Part shown: in pieces, positions 57,763-64,000 of the stretch
How positions within the stretch are numbered: the stretch's first letter is position 1
How the letters are laid out: each line of letters starts with the position of its first letter
The notes under the pieces: model-generated
What the model was told of the DNA's origin: nothing
Database searches by the model: none
The model's input: the letters and a program-made list of their open reading frames with translations, nothing else
Made by a program: the position numbers and the translations under genes
NCBI GenBank assembly: GCA_965200175.1
Contig: OZ241345.1
Location: forward strand, 3,038,001 to 3,102,000
Source of the DNA: Azophilus sp026709365
GTDB taxonomy: Bacteria > Pseudomonadota > Gammaproteobacteria > Pseudomonadales > Azotimanducaceae
DNA: 64,000 bases
Reading direction: 5' to 3'

Positions 57763-58920
57763 TCACCGCAGTTGTTGCGTGGCCCAAGCGGCCATCGACG
57801 GAATTGACAACGCCCAAACGCCATCCTTGCGCTCGACGATGCCATTCTCGATCAACTCTTGGCGGGTTCCTTCCCCGGAAAACTCTTCATCGGATTGCCA
57901 GTACGCCTTGGCTTGGCTGGAGCAAAGGGCTTCCAAGTCTCGGTAGCTGTGGCGGGGTGGGGCTTTGGCGATTTGAGCAACAATGTGCTTGGTCAAGTCC
58001 GGGTCGCCGCCGGGCGGATTGATGTCTTCCAAGCGCTCTTCGTAGTATTCGGCCCGGAGTTCAGCGCAGCGCTCCCTGATTTGCTTGTGGTTGAGCGCTT
58101 GAAGGTTGCCGTTGGCTTCGAGCAGGGCTTCGCAAACGGCCTTTTGGGTGCTCAGCAAGTGCCGGGGCCACCCGAACGAGCACTCAGCGGTAAGGTGGGC
58201 TAGGGTTTGCCTTGACGCCAAAGGCGCATCACTTGGGCACAGTTCGGCCAGCATCCTCGTCGTGGATTGGACGCATTCCTCAGGGCCCATCGCCGTCATG
58301 TTCATGGTGGTTCCATCGCCAGCCCTTGTCAGCCCGGGGTGGGCATTCAGGTTTCTTTTGGTGTGCGCCAAGCCGGTCAGCACCACAACGCAGGGAATCT
58401 GGTCGGTTTCGCCCAAACCGCCTATATGCAGTTCGGTAAGCACCTCAAGAGCGTTGTTTGGCAGGCTGTGAGCTTCGTCAACGTGCAGCACGAAGCGCAG
58501 CCCCTCGGTGGAGTGGTCTCGAACCGCCTTTTGGATTTCCTCCGTCAGGGCGCGTCCGGCCAGCCGCTCGATGGATGCGGCAGCCCAATGGGTGGCTGTC
58601 AGCGCGTAACGCCCCCCCTGCTTGGATGCGGCGTTCCTGATGCGTTCCATCATGGACGCGAAACGGGTCAAGTGCCGCCGCGACAGCTTGATGAAGACGG
58701 CGTCCTCAGTGGTTTTGGCCAAATGGGCAGCGAGCGAGGTCTTGCCGCATCCCGGCGCGCCTTGATAGATGCGAAAAACAGCTTGGTCACGCCTTGTTGA
58801 TGCGCTAAGGGAGTGCTTGAAGTTCTCAATTTCCGTGGCCCTGCCCTCAAAGTACCGGGCTTCATCGCGGGGGACATCCTCGAAAGCGATTTGCCGGGCG
58901 AGGTCGGCGTTGAACATCAT
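57763..58920 (-). CDS. AAA ATPase (MuB/ORC-like, mobile-element type)
   Basis: 385 residues from ATG 58920. Walker A is IYQGAPGCGKTSLAAHLAK near residues 48-66, Walker B is LRFVLHVDEAHSLPNNALEV and VVVLTGLAHTKRNL is sensor 1. A winged-helix-like C-terminal part follows (YRDLEALCSSQAKAYWQSDE, then LIENGIVERKDGVWALSIPS). The early ARYFEGRATEIENFKHSL is the typical entry of ORC/MuB-like ATPases. The ATG overlaps the stop of the preceding short ORF within ATGATG. A target-selection ATPase of a transposon is the best reading, by analogy with MuB/TniB. Confidence 0.8.
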   Translation of the reverse strand: MMFNADLARQIAFEDVPRDEARYFEGRATEIENFKHSLSASTRRDQAVFRIYQGAPGCGKTSLAAHLAKTTEDAVFIKLSRRHLTRFASMMERIRNAASKQGGRYALTATHWAAASIERLAGRALTEEIQKAVRDHSTEGLRFVLHVDEAHSLPNNALEVLTELHIGGLGETDQIPCVVVLTGLAHTKRNLNAHPGLTRAGDGTTMNMTAMGPEECVQSTTRMLAELCPSDAPLASRQTLAHLTAECSFGWPRHLLSTQKAVCEALLEANGNLQALNHKQIRERCAELRAEYYEERLEDINPPGGDPDLTKHIVAQIAKAPPRHSYRDLEALCSSQAKAYWQSDEEFSGEGTRQELIENGIVERKDGVWALSIPSMAAWATQQLR

Positions 58921-59108
58921 GGATTGCGGCGTGGGTAGCGTGATCGCCAGGGCCAGTGTCCCAGCGACTCGGCTCGTCGCCTCACCTTGGCGGTTTGCGC
59001 CTTTTGGTGTCGCTTCTCGTTCGGCGACGGCGCACCTCTGGGCGTGGCCAGCGCATCCCATGAGAGTTGGGGCGCTTCGGGCCGATTTGGGGTGCTTGGA
59101 GTGGTCAT
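58917..59108 (-). CDS. Short basic ORF coupled to the AAA ATPase
   Basis: 63 codons: MTTPSTPNRPEAPQLSWDAL, then GAPSPNEKRHQKAQTAKVRR. It is Pro-rich at the start and basic after. TACAAT (59116-59121) lies seven bases before the ATG, so the mRNA would be leaderless. Its TGA is inside the ATGATG start of the ATPase gene. A one-base-deleted copy of its first 45 codons recurs at 61096-60962. It may be a real small gene, or an internally deleted transposase that kept only its first and last codons; I cannot decide. Confidence 0.5.
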   Translation of the reverse strand: MTTPSTPNRPEAPQLSWDALATPRGAPSPNEKRHQKAQTAKVRRRAESLGHWPWRSRYPRRNP

Positions 59109-59125
59109 GTGGGCGATTGTAGCAA
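58973..59125. repeat. 153-bp direct repeat, copy 1
   Basis: Matches 60962-61113 at roughly 87 percent identity by eye in the same orientation. It comprises the TACAAT promoter element, the leaderless ATG and the first 45 codons of the short ORF, and lies just upstream of the AAA gene. Confidence 0.8.
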
Positions 59126-59329
59126 AGACGACCTGAGGCAGCGGTGCCGGGGAGGGCGACTTGCGGGAGGTTTGCAAAACGGACGACGTCTATGGGCGAG
59201 AAGCCCTTGAGCCGAACTTGGTTCGAAGCGATTCCTTGGGGTCGGGGGCGTCGCGCGCCCTCTGCATCACATTCGTTTCATGGGAGGCTACGTCCACAAG
59301 CTACGAGCGAACCTGGAACCGTAGCGAGC

Positions 59330-59650
59330 TCAGGGGCTTAGGGTGTCACCAATATTCGACAAGCGCACGGCGCTATCCGGAAAGCGCGCGACCAACTCCA
59401 ATTCCTCGCCAAACGCCTCAACGTACTTGCGAAGCGTGGAGATATGCCAGTCCGGCCGACGAAACTGCTTCGACACAGCGGCCTGCTGAATTCCCAGCAT
59501 TCCTGCAATATCTTCTTGAGCGATGTTGAACTCGCGTCGGAGTTCATCAATCGACATCTCGCTCAACAAAGCTTCCGTCAACGCGGCGCTCTCGGCACGT
59601 TGCTCGGGCGTCATGCGACTACGCAAGTCCTTGAATTTCTTAGCCATCAT
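59330..59650 (-). CDS. XRE family helix-turn-helix regulator (antitoxin-like)
   Basis: 106 residues. MTPEQRAESAALTEALLSEM leads to the HTH LRREFNIAQEDIAGMLGIQQ with AAVSKQFRRPDWHISTLRKY as recognition region. This arrangement, with a helical N-terminus and YVEAFGEELELVARFPD after the HTH, is typical of HigA/MqsA-like regulators paired with RelE-type toxins. No toxin gene is recognisable next to it, but an overlapping short frame lies upstream. The start is ATG 59650 or 59647. Confidence 0.85.
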   Translation of the reverse strand: MMAKKFKDLRSRMTPEQRAESAALTEALLSEMSIDELRREFNIAQEDIAGMLGIQQAAVSKQFRRPDWHISTLRKYVEAFGEELELVARFPDSAVRLSNIGDTLSP

Positions 59651-59880
59651 CCATTCTCTTCATGGCACTCCTGCAGGTGCTCGTCAAGGGAAATTGCACT
59701 GACTTCTGGTAAAAGGACGAAGTGGTCGAGTAGTTCCCCGGCACAGGCTGGGAATTCTAGGCTATCAGGTATCTCGCCCATCTCTAGCAGCTATTCGGCA
59801 AGGCCCTCCAATAGCTCGATGACTTGATCTGGACGGGACCGGAAGGGAGAGCCTGCCCCCTCCCAAGGAAGCAAGATCAT
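59647..59880 (-). pseudogene. Short ORF interrupted by an amber codon, coupled to the XRE gene
   Basis: From ATG 59880 the frame reads MILLPWEGAGSPFRSRPDQV, IELLEGLAE, then TAG at 59791-59793, then LLEMGEIPDSLEFPACAGEL and LLPEVSAISLDEHLQECHEE. It ends with a TGA inside the ATGATG start of the XRE gene. Without the TAG it would encode 77 residues. A shorter product of 44 residues could start at ATG 59781. The sequence is acidic and has no family known to me. Either a decayed small gene, or two frames, or a suppressed amber. Confidence 0.4.
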
Positions 59881-59898
59881 GCCTGGCCTTCCCTACGT

Positions 59899-60867
59899 CT
59901 AGCCGTTATCACCGGGAACCCCGAAATCGAACAACCGAACGCGCACGGCTCCGTTGGCTGCCAGATAGTCGCGGGTGGGCTTTGCATCTTGCGCCTTGCG
60001 GCGTTGGCCTTCCCATAGGTGACGCTCCGGCACCTCATGGGCAGCCAAGACATCCACTCCGGCAGCAGGTACACGTCCTGCAAAGTTGGCGCCTGCCACG
60101 ACCCAGCCGCCACCCAACTTCGCGGATGCCGTCGCGATGCCATGGCGTCGCCAGTAATTCGTGGAAAAGCCGTCCCTATTCTCGTCGCCAAACTGGTGGA
60201 TAGCGACTGCAGCAGCATTGGCCTTTCCTACCAGCCCTCGCCAATTGGACAAACCGCAATGCAGGAATTCGCGAAATTCAGCATCATGCTTGCAAAAAAT
60301 GCCCCCGCTGACTGAGATCCGGGAGACGTATCCGGACTTGTCCGGTTGATTGCTTATGCCGTAGCCATCGTAACAAGCACACAAGAGCACACGGGTGGCA
60401 CCAATGGAAACGACCCGCTTCTCGGTGCCGTAGTCTTCGAGATTAACGATGAATCCGCATTGCCCCTCATATTCTGTCGGAAAGACCTTGCGGCCAATGC
60501 CCACGGGACCCTCGGCTGACCAAGCGACACAAAGTTGGTCTCCCATCGGGTTCTTGAGCTTTGCGGTATCCACGCCGAAAATCAACAGTGCTCCTTTTCG
60601 TCGGCGATCTAGGGCTTGTGCCGCCTCCATGACATCCTGCGCAAAGTGAGCTTCGCGCAACAGTTCGCAACGTTCCTCGAACGACAGGTCAAGATAGCTG
60701 TTTGGCTTGATTGGCTGAACGAAGTAGCCGCCAGAGAGAACCACTGCATCGACCTGCGGTTGTTGTTCCATCAGCCCTTCGGTGACTGAGCGAAGCAACC
60801 GCCGCCTTTGTCCGTTTTGAGAGGCGCATGGCAGCCCTCTGAAGGAACAGCTTGCCAATCTCATCAT
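59899..60867 (-). CDS. Nitrilase-fold (carbon-nitrogen hydrolase-like) protein
   Basis: 322 residues; GCGGGGCACC precedes ATG 60867. The pattern MRLASCSFRG, VDAVVLSGGYF, KGALLIFGVD, GPVGIGRKVFPTE and RVLLCACYDGYGIS follows the nitrilase strand order with a Lys (RKVFPTE) and a Cys (ACYDG) where the catalytic Lys and Cys fall; the usual Glu after the second strand is not obvious (LSGGYF in place of LPE). The C-terminal half (LSNWRGLVGKANAAAVAIHQ and GGGWVVAGANFAG) fits the later strands. The substrate and role are unknown. It is AT-richer than the core genes, which suggests acquisition. Confidence 0.55.
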   Translation of the reverse strand: MMRLASCSFRGLPCASQNGQRRRLLRSVTEGLMEQQPQVDAVVLSGGYFVQPIKPNSYLDLSFEERCELLREAHFAQDVMEAAQALDRRRKGALLIFGVDTAKLKNPMGDQLCVAWSAEGPVGIGRKVFPTEYEGQCGFIVNLEDYGTEKRVVSIGATRVLLCACYDGYGISNQPDKSGYVSRISVSGGIFCKHDAEFREFLHCGLSNWRGLVGKANAAAVAIHQFGDENRDGFSTNYWRRHGIATASAKLGGGWVVAGANFAGRVPAAGVDVLAAHEVPERHLWEGQRRKAQDAKPTRDYLAANGAVRVRLFDFGVPGDNG

Positions 60868-60961
60868 GGTGCCCCGCTTAATCTCTGTGTCAATCGGTAA
60901 CTCATTTGTCTCACTCAGCCTTGTCTAGATTGATTGCCACGGCTGGTGCCCCGCGGCTCCG

Positions 60962-61113
60962 CTTGTCGCCTCACCTTGGCGGTTTGCGCCTTTTGGTGCC
61001 GTTTCTCGTTCAGCGACGGTGCGCCTCGGGGCGTGGCCAAGCATCCCACTGGAGTTGGGTTGCGTCGGCCCGATTTGGAGTGCTTGAGGTGTTCATGTGG
61101 GCGATTGTAGCAA
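60962..61113. repeat. 153-bp direct repeat, copy 2
   Basis: The second copy of 58973-59125, about 95 bases upstream of the nitrilase-like gene on the same strand. The short ORF starts at ATG 61096 (TACAAT seven bases before) but a one-base deletion near codon 18 ends it early. The rest of the 460-bp gap up to the hairpin at 61328 shows no gene. Confidence 0.8.
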
Positions 61114-61327
61114 GAAGCCATAAGGCTGCGGTGCGGAACACACCTTGGGGATAGGTGCGAAAGAGATCATAGAAGTCGGCCTAGGATTTGAAACCCAAGG
61201 CAACCGGGGTTCCAGTGGATGTCCACGAAAATCAGTTTCTGCATGGTCTCGCCACTGCTGCGAGGGCGACTCGAACCGCAATTGCGCTCTTCCCATCGGG
61301 ACTTGACGGCTAAATCTCAACCCGCAT

Positions 61328-61372
61328 CAGTGGATGAAATTCAACCACAGTTTGGTTGATTTTCATCCACTG
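61328..61372. repeat. 20-bp near-perfect hairpin
   Basis: CAGTGGATGAAATTCAACCA (61328-61347) pairs with 61353-61372 over 20 bp with one mismatch and a five-base CAGTT loop. It is AT-richer than the surroundings. It lies exactly where the DUF4143 fragment begins, so it may be a recombination junction, the end of an inserted element, or a palindrome formed by template switching. Confidence 0.8.
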
Positions 61373-61858
61373 ATCGATATCATTCCTGCCTTCCTGATCC
61401 GCTTCCTGCCCGCTTGGACGACGAACATCGGCAAGCGGCTGGTCAAGGTGCCGAAACTCATCTTCACCGACCCTGGCTTGCTGGCACATCTCCTCGGCAC
61501 TGATCCCGACCGCCTCGACGCCAACCCAACCCTCTTCGGTCCGGCACTGGAGAACCTGGTCGCGGCGGAGCTCGACAAGCAAATTGGATGGTCTGAGCAG
61601 CACTGCCGCCTGCATCACTTCCGAACACACTCAGGCATGGAGGTGGACCTAGTGTTGGAAAGCTCCAATGGCGACATCGTCGGCATTGAGGTCAAGGCTG
61701 GTGCCAGCCTGCGCCCCAGCGCGGCGCGGGGACTGCGCACCTTGGCCGAACTTGCGGGTGACCAGTTCGTGTGTGGCATCATCCTATACACTGGCACCGC
61801 CTCGGTGCCGTTCGGCAATCGCATCCATGCCCTGCCGATTGATGCGCTTTGGGCCTGA
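61373..61858 (+). pseudogene. AAA_14/DUF4143 ATPase, C-terminal fragment
   Basis: The frame reads IPAFLIRFLPAWTTNIGKRL, VKVPKLIFTDPGLLAHLLG, ALENLVAAELDKQIGWSEQH, FRTHSGMEVDLVLE, IVGIEVKAGASLRPSAARGL and VCGIILYTGTASVPFGNRIH, ending IDALWA. This is the complete DUF4143 C-terminal domain, including the EVDLVLE...GIEVKAG nuclease-like motif. The N-terminal Walker-type ATPase (about 240 residues) is missing. The open frame starts inside the hairpin (ATG 61334). It differs from the full-length relative at 32867. Confidence 0.75.
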
Positions 61859-61949
61859 TCTGCACAGCTTGGGCATGTCCTTACCCGATCGTGGCGAGGC
61901 AGTCAGGCTGTTCTAAGCCCACCCACCACACGACAGGACACTGGTGCCT

Positions 61950-62175
61950 ATGCGAAAGGAATATGACCTCTCGGCTCCCGTCCGTACGCGGCAGCGTCGT
62001 AGAGCAAACCGGAAAGAGCCACATCACGATCATGCTCGATCGGGATGGAATGTCATCGCCGTTTTTGCACCTGCGCCAAGGACACCGGCAGCGGCCGCCA
62101 GACTGCCTTCAGCCAAGCCTTGTGAATACCTCACCAGCGACGAACTTGAGAACGCTATGCCGAGTGGTGCGCTAG
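61950..62175 (+). pseudogene. Shredded antitoxin gene (BrnA/RHH-like)
   Basis: Pieces of one protein appear in successive frames: MRKEYDLSAPV (from 61950), then KSHITIMLDRD (about 62010), then NVIAVFA, then AKDTGSGRQTAFSQAL (about 62075) and EYLTSDELENA (about 62130). In order they form a BrnA/CopG-like antitoxin (a KEYD start, an ITIMLD strand, and a helix ending ALxEYL). At least three frameshifts are needed. No BrnT-like toxin is seen nearby. Confidence 0.6.
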
Positions 62176-62178
62176 GCC

Positions 62179-62862
62179 ATGCTGGCCAGGGACGGCGTCC
62201 GCCTGTCCGTGTCCACGGTCGGGCGCATCCTCTCCAGGGCCATCGCCGACGGGCGCATCAAGCCCGCGTCCCTCTGCGAGGGGCGCCTCAAGCCCAAGCG
62301 CCGCCGAAGCTTCGACGGCGCCTGGGCGAGCCGGTGGAAGTACGGCGACAGGGCCAGGGCCCCCGGCGAGATGCTCCAGATCGACCACATGACCTACAGC
62401 CGCGACGGCCGCGCCCTCAAGGAGTTCCGCGCCGTCTGCCCCGTCACCAAGTTCATGGCCGCCCGCGTCTTCTCCCGCGCCACCGCCGGCAACGCCAAGC
62501 GCTTCCTGGAGGCCGCGCTCGAGGCCATGCCGTTCCCCGTCCGATCCATCCAGGTCGACGGCGGCAGCGAGTTCATGGCCGACTTCGAGCGCGCCTGCCA
62601 GGCCATGGGCATCCCCCTGCACGTCCTGCCGCCAAGAAGGCCCCAGTGGAGACGTCGGCCCGCCCAAGGGCGGGGCGTCGAGCGCGCCAACCGGTCCGCC
62701 CGGATCGAGTTCTGGAACCTCTACGACGGCCCCCTAACCGTCGCCGACGTCGCCCCAAGGCTTGCCCGGCACGAGTTCTTCCACAACTACCGGCGCCCGC
62801 ACTGGGCGCTGGATTGCCGAACCCCGAACGAGTACCTTGTCGAGATCGAGGATGCTGCCTGA
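62179..62862 (+). mobile_element. Integrase-core transposase fragment (IS481/IS3-like), N-terminus missing
   Basis: 227 codons. LSVSTVGRILSRAIADGRI is the end of the HTH. The DDE catalytic core follows: MLQIDHMTYSRDG (first Asp), VRSIQVDGGSEFMADFERAC (second Asp) and VERANRSARIEFWNLY (Glu). The end is YRRPHWALDCRTPNEYLVE. Between the LPPRRPQW block and GVERAN there are about eight extra residues (RRRPAQGRG) where relatives have a short turn, suggestive of two compensating frameshifts. The first HTH half is lost, since upstream sequence is the antitoxin relic. Probably inactive. Confidence 0.8.
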
Positions 62863-63015
62863 TCCAGCGGGCAAAAAGTTCCGAAAGGTCCTGAACCGGC
62901 AATGGCCATCTCAAAGTCGCCCGCAACCCGTTGGTTGAACTGGGGAAAGCGCGGGTCTGGACATTTCGCCGGGCTTGAGGCATTTTGGGGCCGTGTTTTC
63001 GGCGGGGTGGCCCTG

Positions 63016-64000
63016 ATGGGCGATGCGGCGTTGGCGCTGGGTTTTCCGCTGTCGGAACTGGCGGTTCTTCCGGTTGGCGACGGGGCGGAGCGCTCGGAGT
63101 GGGACCGGGTGATGGACGAAGGGCACTACCTGGGGTTCCGCGGCATGTTCGGCGGCGGCCTTCGTCATGTCGCGGCGGGGCCGGACGGGGAGTGGCTTGC
63201 GCTTCTCGGGTGGTGCGCGGGAGCCTTCAAGGTGGGGGTCCGCGACCGGTGGATCGGCTGGGCGCGGGAGCAGCAGTGGCGGCGCCTGCCGCTGGTGGCG
63301 AACAACTGCCGCTTCCTGGTGCTGCCCCGGGGCCGCGTTCCGAACCTGGCCTCGCGGGCGCTGTCGCTGTCGGCGCGCCGGCTGTCGGCTGACATGGAGG
63401 TGCGCTTCGGCCGTCCCGTGCTTTTGGCGGAGACCTTCGTGGACCCGGAGCGGTTCAAGGGAAGCTGCTACCTCGGGGCGGGCTGGACGCCGTTGGGGCG
63501 GACCCGGGGCTACGCCCGCGCCCGGAGCGGCTGGACGGAGCACGGCCGCCCGAAGGAGGTCCTGGTGCGCCCGCTGTCGCCGAACGCGAGGGCGGACCTC
63601 TCGGGGCTCGACGAGCCGGCGTCCTGGGGCGTGGGGCGCGGCGAGCCCGCGCCGCCGCCGCCCGGACGGCTGCGCAGCCTGTTCGACCACCTGCGGCAGG
63701 TGCCGGAGTTCCGCAAGGCGCGCGGGGTGCGGCACTCGCTGGGAACGGCCCTCGCGATCGCGGCGGCGGCGAAGCTGGCGGGCGCGCGGGGGCCGACCGC
63801 CATCGCGGAGTTCGGCCAGCGGCTCGGCCAGCGCCAGCTGGCGGCGGTGCGGGCGTTCCGGAGCCCGTCGACGGGGCGGCTCTCGGCGCCCTCCCGGGCG
63901 ACCATGCACCGCCTGCTTTCGGCGGTGGACCCGGACGCGCTCGACGAGGCCGTGCGCGACTTCACGGCGGCGCGCCAGCCCCCCCGCGGGGCGCTGGCGC
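63016..64000 (+). mobile_element. DUF4338 (DruA-like) plus ISAs1-type transposase, truncated by the window end
   Basis: One open frame of 328 codons continues off the right edge. Residues about 1-190 match DUF4338: WDRVMDEGHYLGFRGMFGGG, EWLALLGWCAGAFKVGVRDR, WIGW, NNCRFLVLPRGRVPNLASRA, ETFVDPERFKGSCYLGAGW and TRGYAR. After a Pro-rich link, residues about 220-328 match the ISAs1-family N-terminal region: LRSLFDHLRQVPEFRKARGV, RHSLGTALAIAAAAKLAGAR and AIAEFGQRL. The DDE core should lie beyond 64000. The start may be ATG 63016, or an earlier in-frame ATG at 62902. GC is very high, near 75 percent. Confidence 0.8.

Noticed and set aside
1..64000. tRNA or rRNA genes
   Set aside because: No cloverleaf with TTCGA-type T-loop and CCA end, and no rRNA-like sequence, was seen while reading; a tRNAscan-type search would be needed to exclude a tRNA formally.

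Overview
The window is high-GC DNA, probably from a gammaproteobacterium. The basis is the set of housekeeping genes: two-domain ArgA, ArgE, a homodimeric-type AceE with a separate AceF, FabV, the lgt-thyA-folA order, the Lhr helicase and cbb3 oxidase. The many decayed toxin-antitoxin loci, AAA/DUF4143 and AAA/PDDEXK ATPases, Uma2 proteins and transposase fragments would suit an uncultured marine or host-associated lineage. I cannot name a species. No rRNA, tRNA or CRISPR array was recognised.

Layout. 1-5.8 kb: start of a probable glnE (leftward), then argE-argA-ilvD (Arg and branched-chain amino acid synthesis), a small RRM protein and a GNAT enzyme. 5.9-13.4 kb: leftward hemE, a Uma2 protein and a membrane nucleotide cyclase, then the tightly packed operon lgt-thyA-folA-AcoX/NAD-kinase-like-fabV. 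13.4-18.8 kb: a 36-bp tandem repeat, an NRDE/TANGO2 protein, a ParDE-like toxin-antitoxin pair, a GST, the relic of a RelB/YafQ-type pair, an AAA/PDDEXK ATPase and a luciferase-like oxidoreductase. 19-25.8 kb: a Yip1 protein and ccoNOQP, coupled by overlapping ORFs to a secreted prodomain-like protein and a Calx-beta/S8/P-domain lipoprotein protease.

25.9-27.5 kb is a scar of lower GC where a frameshifted hypothetical gene, the 5' end of a DNA cytosine methyltransferase and a cut-down PIN toxin are joined. 27.6-44.3 kb is core again: nadC-lhr (leftward), a DUF4143 ATPase with ampD, aceE-aceF, and a likely nucleoside uptake locus (MFS, TonB receptor, purine nucleoside permease-like lipoprotein).

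44.3-50.7 kb is an accessory island with a GIY-YIG-like protein, three small leftward envelope genes, two ankyrin genes with duplicated spacers and a 5'-truncated DUF3800 gene. It is bounded on the right by a second, degraded copy of the 3' end of the permease gene, so it looks inserted between or beside duplicated permease genes. 50.7-57.6 kb carries an aldose dehydrogenase-like enzyme and an oxidative or aromatic catabolism cluster (FAD monooxygenase, a gutted alpha/beta hydrolase, VOC protein, LLM oxidoreductase), a diheme cytochrome c and half a nitroreductase.

57.7-64.0 kb is a mobile-element graveyard: an AAA ATPase coupled to a short ORF whose 5' module is repeated 2 kb away, an XRE regulator, a nitrilase-fold protein, a strong hairpin, a DUF4143 fragment, a shredded antitoxin gene, an integrase-core transposase fragment, and a DUF4338-ISAs1-type transposase running off the end. 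Two dispersed repeat families (palindromic REP-like units, and a roughly 100-bp element) link the regions.
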